64,000 nucleotides of DNA, from assembly GCF_026011735.1 (NCBI RefSeq), contig NZ_BRVN01000002.1, positions 310,001 through 374,000 on the forward strand. The letters run 5' to 3'. The notes beneath the pieces are model-generated. The model made no database searches. It saw only the letters and a list, made by a program, of their open reading frames with translations, and was not told the origin of the DNA. This DNA is from Dietzia sp. NCCP-2495. GTDB taxonomy: Bacteria; Actinomycetota; Actinomycetes; Mycobacteriales; Mycobacteriaceae. Of the stretch, positions 9,197-17,698 are shown in pieces. The position numbers and the translations under genes are program-made. How positions within the stretch are numbered: the first letter of the stretch is position 1; each line of letters begins with the position of its first letter.

Positions 9197-10383
9197 GAAC
9201 GACGCTCCCAGAATGCCGGCCCGACGGGCTCGATGAAGTCACCGTTGGCGACGAGGTAGCCCTCACTGTCCACGGCGATGGGCAGCTGCGGCAGTGCGCG
9301 CGCGGCGGGGCCGAACACCGGCTTGCCGTACTCGAGCGCATCGAACTGCGACTGGTGGCACGGGCAGAGGAACCGGTGGGTCTGCTGCTCGTACAGCGAG
9401 GTGGGGCAGGCGAGGTGCGTGCAGATCTTCGAGTAGGCGTAGATGTCGCCGTAGTTGAAGTTCTCCTGGCCTTTGCGCTTGATCACCCGTGCCGCGTCCT
9501 CGGGACGGAAGCGGATGAGCATGACCGAGTTACGCGCACCGTGGATCGAGTGCATGCCCTCTTCGAAGTTGCCCAGTGCGTGGGCGGGGAGGGGGAACAC
9601 GGACTCGAGGGCTCCGGCGGCGAGATCGTCGATGTGGATGCGCTCCAGGCGGCTCTGTCCGGCCGGCACGTGGCCGTCGGGGAACACCTTGGCGGTGTCG
9701 CGACCGAGGTAGACCTTCTCGGCCGGGAGGCCGTCGGGACGGTTGTCGGAGGCGAGGGTCCAGCCGGTGGTGTGCAGCGTTCCGTCACCGGAGATGGTCA
9801 TCGGTCCGCGCTTCCACGGGTTCTTGACCATGCCGCCCAGCGGGAGGATGACCGAGAGTCCGATGAGTCCGACGCTCGCACCGAGGAAACCGCCCATGAC
9901 CTTTCGGCGGCCGAGGGTCGAGGTCTTCCACGAGTCGTTGAGCTCGGCGACGATCGTGCGACGGTCGAGCTCCTCCGACGCGCCGTCATGACGCGTCTGG
10001 ACCGAGATCTCCTCGGGGATGAACTTCTTGGTGAACTGCACGGCGCCGAACCCGAGGAACAGGATCGACAGGCCGATGGTCAGACCGAGGAGCGGGGTGT
10101 AGGCCATGTAGAGCCAGTAGCCGCTCTCGCCCTCACCCTTGTGCTCCCAGGGCCAGAAAAGGTAGACCACGGCGAACGCGAGGGCGAGGATCGCGGAGAG
10201 TGCGAACCAGGTGGTGACGGTTCGTGCCGCGCGCTTCTCGGAGCGCGTCTCGACGCCCTCGGGCCAGCGGGCCCCACGGAACTTGACGTCGACCTCGTCG
10301 AGCTCGGTACCCAGACGGACGAGCTCGTCGTCGCTCATCCGGTCCAGGTCCGCAGGGGACGGGTTCTTGGGGGTCTCACTCAT
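9193..10383 (-). CDS. qcrA: Rieske iron-sulfur subunit of the bc1 complex
   Basis: Transfers electrons from menaquinol to the dihaem cytochrome c subunit. The 396-residue protein has a charged N-terminal region and three hydrophobic segments (about 60-85, 100-120 and near 165-185), as in actinobacterial QcrA. The Rieske domain carries the 2Fe-2S ligands in CTHLACP and CPCHQSQFD. The open frame extends to 10440, but ATG 10383 overlaps the qcrC stop as ATGA and begins the conserved MSETPKNP. It sits between qcrC and qcrB with 4-nt overlaps on both sides. Confidence 0.97.
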   Translation of the reverse strand: MSETPKNPSPADLDRMSDDELVRLGTELDEVDVKFRGARWPEGVETRSEKRAARTVTTWFALSAILALAFAVVYLFWPWEHKGEGESGYWLYMAYTPLLGLTIGLSILFLGFGAVQFTKKFIPEEISVQTRHDGASEELDRRTIVAELNDSWKTSTLGRRKVMGGFLGASVGLIGLSVILPLGGMVKNPWKRGPMTISGDGTLHTTGWTLASDNRPDGLPAEKVYLGRDTAKVFPDGHVPAGQSRLERIHIDDLAAGALESVFPLPAHALGNFEEGMHSIHGARNSVMLIRFRPEDAARVIKRKGQENFNYGDIYAYSKICTHLACPTSLYEQQTHRFLCPCHQSQFDALEYGKPVFGPAARALPQLPIAVDSEGYLVANGDFIEPVGPAFWERRS

Positions 10384-11264
10384 GAACGGGATCCGATCCA
10401 CAGGGTCGCGCCGATTAGGGCGACGATGCCGACAAGCCACATGGCCACACCTTCGGTGACGGGGCCGAGGCCACCCAGGCCGTAGCCGCCGGGCGAGACC
10501 GCGGAGTCAGAGTTCTTGATGTAGGCGATGATGTCCTTCTTCTCGTCCGGCGTCAGCTGACGGTCGGAGAAGCGGGGCATGTTCTGGGGGCCGGTGAGCA
10601 TCGCCTGGTAGATCTCCTGCTCGTTCGCAGGGTCCAGGATCGGTGCGAACTTTCCGCCCGAGAGGGCGCCGCCACGGCCGGTGAAGTTGTGGCAGGACGC
10701 GCAGTTGAGGCGGAAGAGCTCGCCACCGCGGGCCAGCTCCTCGGTGCGGCTCTCACCGGATGCGCCGCGCAGGCTCTCCATGGCGATACTGCCGTCAGGG
10801 TCGGTGACGATGCCCGGTCCGCCGCCGTACTGGTCGACGTAGGAGGCCAGTGCGACGACCTGGTGCTCGCTGTAGCGCGGCTTCTTACGCTCGGCCTGGG
10901 CCTCGTTGTCCGCGGCCGGCATACGTCCGGAGTGCACCTGGAAGTAGACCGAACCCGCACCGACGCCCACGAGCGACGGACCGCGGTCCTCGACACCCTG
11001 GAGGTTCTGCCCGTGGCAGGTGATGCAGGCGACGTCGTAGATCGACTTGCCCTCGGCGATGAGGGCTGCCTGGTCCTGCTGCGCGGTAGCGACCTGCGGC
11101 TCGGGGACCACGGCTGTGGCGATGGCTCCCGCGCCGAGGAGGCCGGCGGCGATGACGAGCGCGCCGGTCGCCTTGCGGCGCCGCTTGGTGGAGGTGGTCC
11201 GCGAGGAATCCGGCGCCTGGTCGGGCGCCGGCGTATCCGCAGCGGGTGGGAGAGGTGAGTTCAT
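10380..11264 (-). CDS. qcrC: Dihaem cytochrome c subunit of the bc1 complex
   Basis: Carries electrons directly from the Rieske centre to the CuA site of CtaC, replacing soluble cytochrome c. The 294-residue protein has an N-terminal anchor (about 33-55), two class I cytochrome c domains with CITCH and CASCH haem sites, and a C-terminal transmembrane helix. The start at 11264 has AAAGGGAA 5 nt upstream, so the longer open frame to 11630 is not coding. Overlaps qcrA by 4 nt. Confidence 0.96.
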   Translation of the reverse strand: MNSPLPPAADTPAPDQAPDSSRTTSTKRRRKATGALVIAAGLLGAGAIATAVVPEPQVATAQQDQAALIAEGKSIYDVACITCHGQNLQGVEDRGPSLVGVGAGSVYFQVHSGRMPAADNEAQAERKKPRYSEHQVVALASYVDQYGGGPGIVTDPDGSIAMESLRGASGESRTEELARGGELFRLNCASCHNFTGRGGALSGGKFAPILDPANEQEIYQAMLTGPQNMPRFSDRQLTPDEKKDIIAYIKNSDSAVSPGGYGLGGLGPVTEGVAMWLVGIVALIGATLWIGSRS

Positions 11265-11320
11265 TGTGAGTTCCCTTTGGAGTTGGGACCTGCTGGACGC
11301 GGCGTCCTGCGGCCAGCTGA

Positions 11321-11932
11321 CTACTGAATGAAGTAGATGGTGACGAAGAGGCCGATCCAGACCACGTCGACGAAGTGCCAGTAGTACGACACGACGATCG
11401 CCGCGGTCGCCTGTGCCGGGGTGAACCGCGACATCGTGGTCCTCATGATGAGCACGACGAAGGCGATGACACCCGCGGCCACGTGGAGACCGTGGAAGCC
11501 CGTGGTGATGAAGAAGACCGAGGCGTAGACGCTCGACGAGATCGTCACGCCCTCCATGACCAGGACTGCGTACTCGTACGCCTGCCCGACCAGGAAGACC
11601 GTGCCCATCACGGCCGAGATCGTGTACCACCGTCGGAGGCCGAAGACATCACCCTGCTCAGCAGCGAACACGCCCATCTGGCAGGTGAACGACGACGCCA
11701 CGAGGATGACGGTGATCGTCACGGCGAACGGCACGTTCAGGTGCACGGGGTAAGAAGGCCAGTCACCTCCCGAATTAGCCTTGGAGACGAAGTACATCGC
11801 GAACAGCCCCGCGAAGAACATCAGCTCCTGGGACAACCAGATGATGGTGCCCACACTGACCATGTTCGGCCGATTCAGCGAATGAACACGCTGGGCCATG
11901 GCCGATCCTGAGTTATCTACTGCGCTCGTCAC
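11321..11932 (-). CDS. ctaE: Cytochrome c oxidase subunit III
   Basis: Structural membrane subunit of the aa3 oxidase. From the GTG at 11932 the product is 203 residues, the usual actinobacterial length, beginning [10 protein letters not shown] and followed by the conserved [13 protein letters not shown] block. Five hydrophobic helices are visible, with conserved [10 protein letters not shown] near the C terminus. A CATACT hexamer about 7 nt before the GTG, with no ribosome-binding site, suggests a leaderless transcript. It is first in the ctaE-qcrCAB operon and divergent from trpD. The 292-nt region between them shows no further feature. Confidence 0.95.
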   Translation of the reverse strand: MTSAVDNSGSAMAQRVHSLNRPNMVSVGTIIWLSQELMFFAGLFAMYFVSKANSGGDWPSYPVHLNVPFAVTITVILVASSFTCQMGVFAAEQGDVFGLRRWYTISAVMGTVFLVGQAYEYAVLVMEGVTISSSVYASVFFITTGFHGLHVAAGVIAFVVLIMRTTMSRFTPAQATAAIVVSYYWHFVDVVWIGLFVTIYFIQ

Positions 11933-12225
11933 GTGCCCAAGTATGACCCCTGAGGTGGGAGGAGTCTGCATGGACCCCCGAAATCGGCGTGTCTTCTCAG
12001 CGTTTCCGCAGGTCGGTCTGGGAAGTGGCCGTGAGGACCACACTTTTCCGTCCCCTTGCAGGGCCTATCAGGGCTCTCTCAGTCGTTCGTCCGAGCGATC
12101 GGACTGCACGGTATACGGGGTGGGTGGGCGATCCATCCGGGCGTCTCGGTGGCACCATTGACGGCGAATGGTCGGCGCCGAGGTGTGGCGCCGCGCGGTC
12201 AGTTGGTGCGAGGAGGTCGGTGCAC

Positions 12226-13287
12226 GTGGGCAGTACGACGGCGTTCGACGGGGGGCGCTCGTGGCCCGGAGTGCTCGGCGCGCTCACCGAGGGGCAGGAC
12301 CTGGAGCCGGCGGACGCCGGGTGGGCGATGTCCCGGATCATGGAGGGCGTCGCGACCGACGCGCAGATCGCGGCCTTCGGCGTGGCTCTCAAGATGAAGG
12401 GCGTCACCGGTCCGGAGCTCGATGCCCTCGCGACGACGATGCTCGAGTACTCGCGACGCGTCCCGACGCAGCGGGAGTGCGTCGACATCGTGGGGACCGG
12501 CGGTGACCGCCAGGGAACCGTGAACATCTCGACCATGTCCTCGCTTGTCGTCAGCGCGTGTGGTGTCCCCGTCGCCAAACACGGGAGCCGCGCGGCGTCG
12601 TCCAAGAGCGGCGGTGCCGATGTCCTCGAGGCACTGGGGGTGAAGATCGACCTCGGTCCCGAGGACGTCGCACGCTGCCTCGAGCAGGTCGGAATCGGAT
12701 TCTGTTTCGCCCCGGTGTTCCACCCGGCGTTCCGGTTCGTCGCGACCGCCCGCAAGGAGATCGGCATCCCCACTGTGTTCAACGTGTTGGGACCGCTGAC
12801 CAACCCGGCCGCGCCGAGTGCGAATCTCATCGGCTGCGCGTTCGAGAACCTGATGCCCGTGATGGCGGAGGTCTTCGCGCGGCGTGGGATGTCCGCACTC
12901 GTCGTCCGTGGGTCCGACGGACTCGACGAGATCACCATGACCGGTCCCACCCGTGTTCTGCGGGTCGCGGACGGGCACGTTGACGAGGATTCGATCGAGC
13001 CCGGTGATTTCGGGATGCAGACCTGCTCCATCGAGGAGTTGCGAGGCGGGGACGGCGAGCACAACGCGGGCGTGGCCCGTGATCTGCTCTCCGGTGTGAA
13101 GGGACCGGTCCGCGACGCCGTCCTGCTCAATTCGGCCGCAGCTCTCGTGGCGTTCGACGGTGTCGAGCGCGGGGCGGACCTGGTTTCCGTCCTGCGGGCG
13201 GCGATTGACCGGGCCGCCACGGCGATCGACAGCGGCGCTGCCGCGCGGCTTCTCGAGAAGTGGGTCGAGGCGAGCCAGGGGCGCTGA
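12226..13287 (+). CDS. trpD: Anthranilate phosphoribosyltransferase
   Basis: Joins anthranilate and PRPP in tryptophan synthesis, in the cytosol. The 353-residue product has the GTGGD phosphate loop, NISTMSS and the KHGxR...SSKSGGADVLEALG block of the family. The usual KHGNR reads KHGSR here. GAGGAGG at 12210-12216 fits GTG 12226 (9 nt) better than GTG 12220, so the longer upstream frame is rejected. It stands alone, away from other trp genes, as in mycobacteria. Confidence 0.95.
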   Translation: MGSTTAFDGGRSWPGVLGALTEGQDLEPADAGWAMSRIMEGVATDAQIAAFGVALKMKGVTGPELDALATTMLEYSRRVPTQRECVDIVGTGGDRQGTVNISTMSSLVVSACGVPVAKHGSRAASSKSGGADVLEALGVKIDLGPEDVARCLEQVGIGFCFAPVFHPAFRFVATARKEIGIPTVFNVLGPLTNPAAPSANLIGCAFENLMPVMAEVFARRGMSALVVRGSDGLDEITMTGPTRVLRVADGHVDEDSIEPGDFGMQTCSIEELRGGDGEHNAGVARDLLSGVKGPVRDAVLLNSAAALVAFDGVERGADLVSVLRAAIDRAATAIDSGAAARLLEKWVEASQGR

Positions 13288-13292
13288 GCGGC

Positions 13293-13325
13293 CCCCGGCC
13301 GCACCCCGGCCGCACCCCGGCCGAT
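13293..13325. repeat. 11-bp tandem repeat, three copies
   Basis: CCCCGGCCGCA is repeated at 13293-13303 and 13304-13314, with a diverged third copy at 13315-13325, just after the trpD stop. It may act as a GC-rich pause site between converging genes, but no clear hairpin is seen. Confidence 0.5.
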
Positions 13326-13349
13326 TCCTGATCTCGCGTCGGTCCCGGA

Positions 13350-14996
13350 TCACCGTCCGGGGCGGTCGCGGTGTTCCGCGGCGGCACGTTCTGCGCGGTC
13401 GGCCCACCCGGTCAGGCGGTACGCCCCGTCCACCGGTAGTGACCAGGCCCCCTCGATCGACACGATCCGCGTGGGGGTGGAGTCGATCCAACGGTGCACC
13501 GCACGGACCTGGTCCGGGGTGGCGCCGGACAGCGGGCCGGGGCCGGGCCGGACGGTGGCAGCCGCGGCCCGGATGGAGGTGATGACCGGCATCGGCGACG
13601 CCCCGGCGGGAACTGTTCCCGAGCCCGCCAGTCGTCCGTGGCGGATCACCGCGACCTCCCAGGTCCGCCGTGCCCCGGCCTGGACCAGGACCAGCTCGCT
13701 CAGTGATGCGGTCGCCGCGAGCTCCTGTTGCCGCGCGAGCACCCGGACGAGCACGGCGCACCGGTCCCGCAGTCGGGCCGCTCTCTCGAACGCGCCGTCT
13801 GCGGCGAGCTGGTCCACCCGCGCGATCGTCGCGCGGAGTGGTTCCGAGTCGTGACCGGAGACGAGCGACTCCCAGGTCTGCTCTGTGGAGATGTCCCCGT
13901 GACCGTCGACGATGTCCGACCACGCCTCCCGCGCGTCCTCCGCTCGCCGGAACTGCCCGAGCGCGGCGTCGTGCCCCGGCGTCCTCTCGACGTGTCCTCG
14001 GGTCCCTCGCCCCCGGGGAGGGCTGAGCCACCAACCTCGACGGGGGCCACGCGAGCGGCGGTTGAACGGAGGCTGGAGGGAGTCGATGAGTTGTTCCTCG
14101 ACCGTCCACGCCTCGAGCTGGTGTGCGCACGGGACCGCGTCGACGGAGGCAGCGAGTCCGACCATGGTGCGCATCCGGCCGCGGGTGTCGCCGCCGGAGA
14201 AGTAGGACCGGGCGCGCCGCCGGACGTTCACTGAGGACCCGACGTAGAGGGGCACGCCGGTCTCGTCGCGGAAGACGTAGACGCCCGGCCCGTCGGTGAG
14301 CGCGTCGGTGAGATGGGCGCGCCTACGGACCTCCGGGGAGAGCCTGCCGTCATAGGACTTGAGTTCGGAGAGGGTGGACACCCCGCAGTCGCCGACTCGT
14401 GAGATGAGGGCGTGGAGGACGTCGACGGTCGCGCGGGCGTCCTGCAGTGCCCGGTGGTTCGGCTCGACGGTGGAGCCCAGGTGGGCGGCGAGTGTCCCGA
14501 GCTTGTGCCCCCGGGTCTCGCCACGGTGCAGGACGCGGCGGGCCAGGGCGAGGGTGCACAGGGACGGGGGATCGGGCCACTGGTGGCCCGTGGACACCGC
14601 GGCGGCGCGGAGGAAGGACAGGTCGAACCGCGCGTTGTGTGCGACGAGCACCGCGCCGCGGGAGAACTCGAGGAAGGTGGCCATGACCTCCGGCAGTCTG
14701 GGCGCATCGATCAGGTCCGAGGGTGTGATGCCGGTGAGTGAGGTGATGTGTCGGGGCAGGGTGCCGTCGATCGCCACGAAGGTCGAGAGCTCCGCCTGGA
14801 CCTCACCGCCCCGGACCCGTACGGCGCCGATCTCCGTGATCTCGTCGCCGTCGGCGCTGGTCCCGGTGGTCTCGAGGTCGACGACGACGAAGGTCACCTC
14901 TGACAGGAGGGGTTCGATGTCGTCGAATGCGGCCTGAACGCCGACCGACGGCGCGGTGCGGGTTCCGGCCGAGGTCCGGGAGGGCGAGCCGAGCAT
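13350..14996 (-). CDS. DEDDh exonuclease fused to a GIY-YIG (UvrC-N-like) domain
   Basis: Two nuclease modules in one 548-residue chain, matching the family of M. tuberculosis Rv2191. Residues about 30-195 are a DnaQ-type 3'-5' exonuclease: VVVDLETTG (ExoI), VAHNARFDLSFL (ExoII) and NHRALQDARAT (ExoIII) all keep their catalytic acids. Residues about 235-325 are a GIY-YIG domain (GPGVYVFRDETGVPLYVGSS...RRRARSYF). The rest resembles the UvrC/Cho linker region. ATG 14996 is chosen; the frame is open to 15134, and no strong ribosome-binding site settles the start. Role inferred: incision and trimming in nucleotide-excision-like repair. Confidence 0.88.
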   Translation of the reverse strand: MLGSPSRTSAGTRTAPSVGVQAAFDDIEPLLSEVTFVVVDLETTGTSADGDEITEIGAVRVRGGEVQAELSTFVAIDGTLPRHITSLTGITPSDLIDAPRLPEVMATFLEFSRGAVLVAHNARFDLSFLRAAAVSTGHQWPDPPSLCTLALARRVLHRGETRGHKLGTLAAHLGSTVEPNHRALQDARATVDVLHALISRVGDCGVSTLSELKSYDGRLSPEVRRRAHLTDALTDGPGVYVFRDETGVPLYVGSSVNVRRRARSYFSGGDTRGRMRTMVGLAASVDAVPCAHQLEAWTVEEQLIDSLQPPFNRRSRGPRRGWWLSPPRGRGTRGHVERTPGHDAALGQFRRAEDAREAWSDIVDGHGDISTEQTWESLVSGHDSEPLRATIARVDQLAADGAFERAARLRDRCAVLVRVLARQQELAATASLSELVLVQAGARRTWEVAVIRHGRLAGSGTVPAGASPMPVITSIRAAAATVRPGPGPLSGATPDQVRAVHRWIDSTPTRIVSIEGAWSLPVDGAYRLTGWADRAERAAAEHRDRPGR

Positions 14997-15160
14997 GGGC
15001 AGACGATATCGCCGGGGTACGACACGACCGCGCCGGGACTCGTCGGGAGAGACGATGTCGTACCCCGCTTCTAGTGTCCGGTCCGACAGGCGCATCAGAT
15101 CGCTGATCGCGGTGCGATAACGGATGGGCAACACGCCCGGTACAGATTGTGAGGTAGATC

Positions 15161-15379
15161 ATGCTCTCTGTCGACTGTGCGGGGTGCCCCGCCGGCCCCC
15201 GTGGGTGTGAGGGATGCATCGTAGACGTCCTGTTCTCGGAGGACGCACAGGTAGACAGGCTGTCGGAGGAGTCATGTGGCTATGTTCTCGAGCCTGATGT
15301 GCGAGCAGCGATCGGAGTCCTGCTGGATGTCGGGATGCTCACCGACGTGGAGATTCTGGCGATGAACAGCGCCGCGTGA
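15161..15379 (+). CDS. Small CxxC-CxxC protein, unknown function
   Basis: 72-residue protein starting MLSVDCAGCPAGPRGCEGC. The four cysteines at about residues 6, 9, 16 and 19 form a C-x2-C-x6-C-x2-C pattern that could bind zinc or a metal cluster. The rest is an acidic, helical-looking C-terminal half. GTGAGG at about 15150-15155 gives a good ribosome-binding site. I believe similar small proteins occur at this place in other mycolata, but I do not recognise a named family. It lies directly upstream of the c-di-AMP riboswitch and NlpC/P60 gene, in the same direction. Confidence 0.75.
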   Translation: MLSVDCAGCPAGPRGCEGCIVDVLFSEDAQVDRLSEESCGYVLEPDVRAAIGVLLDVGMLTDVEILAMNSAA

Positions 15380-15446
15380 GTGGGTGGCTGGACTTCAGCG
15401 AGACGGTTTCGTAACCTTTTCGAGACCTCGGAAGTCATCACCCGCC

Positions 15447-15593
15447 CACCGGCGGGGGCCGGGGTCAACACCTAAGCACCGCGAGGTGCGCCGGGGAACC
15501 AAGAACTATTGGGGTGAATCGCCCGGAGGCCACACGGCCTCAAGGCGTAGGACAGACTTCCGTGTCCGAACCCGTCAGCTAACCCGGTCGGTG
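15447..15593 (+). ncRNA. Cyclic-di-AMP riboswitch (ydaO/yuaA type)
   Basis: The leader of the NlpC/P60 gene holds the conserved ydaO signatures: GGGGAACC (15493-15500), GGGGTGAATC (15511-15520) and CCGAACCCGTCAGCTAACC (15566-15584). CACCG at 15447-15451 can pair with CGGTG at 15589-15593 as closing helix P1. Ribosome-binding site AGAGGAAAG follows closely at about 15605-15613. In actinobacteria this class typically controls cell-wall hydrolases and Rpf genes, with c-di-AMP usually turning expression off. Ends are approximate. Confidence 0.9.
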
Positions 15594-15620
15594 TCGCAGG
15601 AAGAAAGAGGAAAGCTTCTC

Positions 15621-16229
15621 GTGGGAGCCCACAGCATCAAGACCAGTTCGACCGGTCGTCGTTTCGCCGCCGCCGGACTGCTCGCGGCCGGAGCGGCCGT
15701 CGCCACCTCCGGTGCCGCCACCGCCGCGCCCGTGACCGTTGAGGTCCCTGCCGAGCTCCGGCTGCCGGGCGTGCCGGCCCAGGTCACCGTCGAGGTGCCC
15801 GAGGGCGTCGCCCTTCCTGCCGGTCTGCAGCAGATCGCCGCCGCGCCGGTCCAGGAGTTCGCCGCTCCCGCGCCGCAGGTCTCCACCGGCCAGAAGATCC
15901 TCGACGCCGCGTCGACCCGCGTGGGCTCGCCCTACGTGTGGGGCGCCACCGGCCCGAACTCGTTCGACTGCTCCGGCCTCACCTCGTGGGCCTACCAGCA
16001 GGCCGGCATCTCCATTCCGCGGACCAGCCAGGCCCAGATCGGCGGCGGCACCCCGGTCGCCAAGTCCGACCTGCAGCCGGGTGACATCGTCGCCTTCTAC
16101 GGCGGCGCGAGCCACGTCGGTATCTACGCCGGCAACGGTCAGGTCGTCCACGCCCCGTACTCCGGCACCTCCGTGAGCTACGCCCCGCTGGACTCCATGC
16201 CTTTCTACGGCGCGACCCGCTACTACTGA
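15621..16229 (+). CDS. Secreted NlpC/P60 peptidoglycan endopeptidase
   Basis: Cleaves peptide stems in peptidoglycan outside the cell. The 202-residue protein has a Sec signal peptide ending near AATA|AP, a short beta-rich linker with a repeated 'VTVEVP' motif, and a C-terminal NlpC/P60 domain with catalytic Cys in NSFDCSGLTSW and His in ASHVGIY and VVHAPY. GTG 15621 follows AGAGGAAAG; the open frame upstream overlaps the riboswitch and is not coding. Regulation by the c-di-AMP leader links wall hydrolysis to osmotic and turgor signalling (inference). Confidence 0.93.
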   Translation: MGAHSIKTSSTGRRFAAAGLLAAGAAVATSGAATAAPVTVEVPAELRLPGVPAQVTVEVPEGVALPAGLQQIAAAPVQEFAAPAPQVSTGQKILDAASTRVGSPYVWGATGPNSFDCSGLTSWAYQQAGISIPRTSQAQIGGGTPVAKSDLQPGDIVAFYGGASHVGIYAGNGQVVHAPYSGTSVSYAPLDSMPFYGATRYY

Positions 16230-16250
16230 TCGGGTAATCGCAGTCGCCTG

Positions 16251-16293
16251 AAGCCCCGCTGATGCCGGTCACGTACCGGCACCAGCGGGGCTT
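16251..16293 (+). terminator. Terminator after the first NlpC/P60 gene
   Basis: Outer stem AAGCCCCGCT (16251-16260) with AGCGGGGCTT (16284-16293), and inner stem TGCCGGT (16263-16269) with ACCGGCA (16275-16281). Confidence 0.85.
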
Positions 16294-16401
16294 CGTCGCA
16301 TGTAACATCCGAATCTCGACACCCGATCCCTTGTCTGGCCCCTTCTTTCCCGGGGTGCCCCCGGCATCACGTCCGATGATTCGAGAGTTCGACCCTTGAC
16401 G

Positions 16402-17532
16402 ATGACCCGTACTCACCGCGCCGCCTCGGTCGCCGCCGCTGCTGTCTCCACGGCGATGGTCACGGTGCTCACGTTCGGAGGTGCCGCCTCCGCGCAACCG
16501 ACTCCGCCCGTGCCCGCGGAATCCGGGTCGCCCGTTGCTGATCCCGCAGACCCGGCTGAGTCCGACGGCGCGGTCGACGGCGCGGTCGACGGTGCGGTCG
16601 ACGGTGCGGTCGGTGAGGACCTCGCGGAGTTGTCCCGACTCTCCGAGGAGGCGGGAGCACTCGGCGAGGAGCTGCACAAAGCCCGCGCCGATCTGGACGG
16701 GGCGATCGCCGAACGGGACCGACGTGAGCGGGCCGCCGGGGTCGCCGGCGCGCTCGCCGCTGCGGCCGAAGGGGATGCCCGGCGTGACCAGTCGATCGTC
16801 GACCATCTCGCGACGATGCGTTACCGCGGAGGGGACACGGGTGCGACGCGTGCCGCCGTGCTGGCGGAAAGTCCTGAGGATCTCGTCCAACGACTCGACG
16901 CACTGAGGCGACTCTCCGGCGCCACCACGTCTGCACTGGATGCCTCCAAGGCCGCGTCGGCGGAAGCCACGAGACTTCGCGAGGAGGCGGCGGTGGCGGC
17001 CGCGGAGGCGAGGTCGGCCGCGCGGGACGCCGAGGACCGCACCAATGAACTGGACAGGCGTTCCGACGAGATGCGCGTCCGTATGGACGAGGTGCGCCGC
17101 CGGGTCGACGCACTCTCGGATGCCCAGCGGGCGATCTGGGCAGGCGGGCCGATCATGCCGGAGGGATACGTTGCCCCGCCCGTGGACGGGGTCAACACGG
17201 CCGCTCTGCGCACTGCTCTCACCAGACTCGGTTCGCCGTACGTGTGGGGTGCCACCGGGCCCTCCTCTTTCGACTGTTCCGGACTCATGGTGTGGTCGTA
17301 CGCACAGGAAGGGAAGTCGCTGCCCCGGTCGAGTCAGATGCAGGCGGTGGCGGGATCTCCGGTCGCCATGGCGGACATCCAGCCGGGCGACCTGGTGATC
17401 TACTACCCGGGGGCGACGCACGTCGGGATGTACGCCGGCGACGGCCTCGTCCTCCACGCACCGACCTACGGGGTCCCGGTGAAACTCGAGAAGGTCGACG
17501 CGATGCCGGTGAGCGGGATCCGGCGCTACTGA
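16402..17532 (+). CDS. Secreted coiled-coil NlpC/P60 hydrolase (RipA-like)
   Basis: 376-residue wall hydrolase related to RipA and mycobacterial Rv2190c. The signal peptide ends near ASA|QP, then comes a low-complexity linker containing four GAVD units. A long alpha-helical coiled coil (about 75-240) follows, then a C-terminal NlpC/P60 domain with catalytic Cys in SSFDCSGLMVW and His in ATHVGMY and VLHAPTY. In RipA the coiled coil inhibits the active site, and a similar control is possible here. TTG 16396 is also in frame, but ATG 16402 is preferred. It forms a tandem pair with the preceding NlpC/P60 gene; the domains GSPYVWGATGP...FDCSGL are near-identical, suggesting duplication. Confidence 0.92.
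   Translation: MTRTHRAASVAAAAVSTAMVTVLTFGGAASAQPTPPVPAESGSPVADPADPAESDGAVDGAVDGAVDGAVGEDLAELSRLSEEAGALGEELHKARADLDGAIAERDRRERAAGVAGALAAAAEGDARRDQSIVDHLATMRYRGGDTGATRAAVLAESPEDLVQRLDALRRLSGATTSALDASKAASAEATRLREEAAVAAAEARSAARDAEDRTNELDRRSDEMRVRMDEVRRRVDALSDAQRAIWAGGPIMPEGYVAPPVDGVNTAALRTALTRLGSPYVWGATGPSSFDCSGLMVWSYAQEGKSLPRSSQMQAVAGSPVAMADIQPGDLVIYYPGATHVGMYAGDGLVLHAPTYGVPVKLEKVDAMPVSGIRRY
16564..16611. repeat. 12-bp coding tandem repeat, four copies
   Basis: Four head-to-tail copies of GACGGYGCGGTC encode DGAV units in the linker after the signal peptide of the NlpC/P60 protein. Copy number may vary between strains by slippage without breaking the frame. Confidence 0.8.
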
Positions 17533-17584
17533 CGCTCCCCACCGGCTCGGGAGTTCCTCAGAAGTAGTGCCCGGTCCTGCGGCA

Positions 17585-17645
17585 GCCAGCGGCGGGTCGG
17601 GTGACAGTGCCAGCGGCGGGTCGGGTGACAGTGCCAGCGGCGGGT
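17585..17645. repeat. 24-bp tandem repeat upstream of pimB
   Basis: Two exact 24-bp units (17585-17608, 17609-17632) plus a 13-bp partial third copy lie between the NlpC/P60 stop and the pimB start. They are probably non-coding, although an open frame runs through them. Confidence 0.75.
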
Positions 17646-17698
17646 GGAGCGGCAGGTCTGGTGAGCGACGACCGCTGCATGTGGCACTCTCTGAATCG

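Noticed and set aside
15384-15620. 79-codon extension of the NlpC/P60 gene
   Set aside because: It overlaps the c-di-AMP riboswitch and lies before the true signal peptide and ribosome-binding site.
16564-17645. Short tandem repeats considered as a CRISPR array
   Set aside because: Units are 12 or 24 bp, directly adjacent without spacers, and partly coding.
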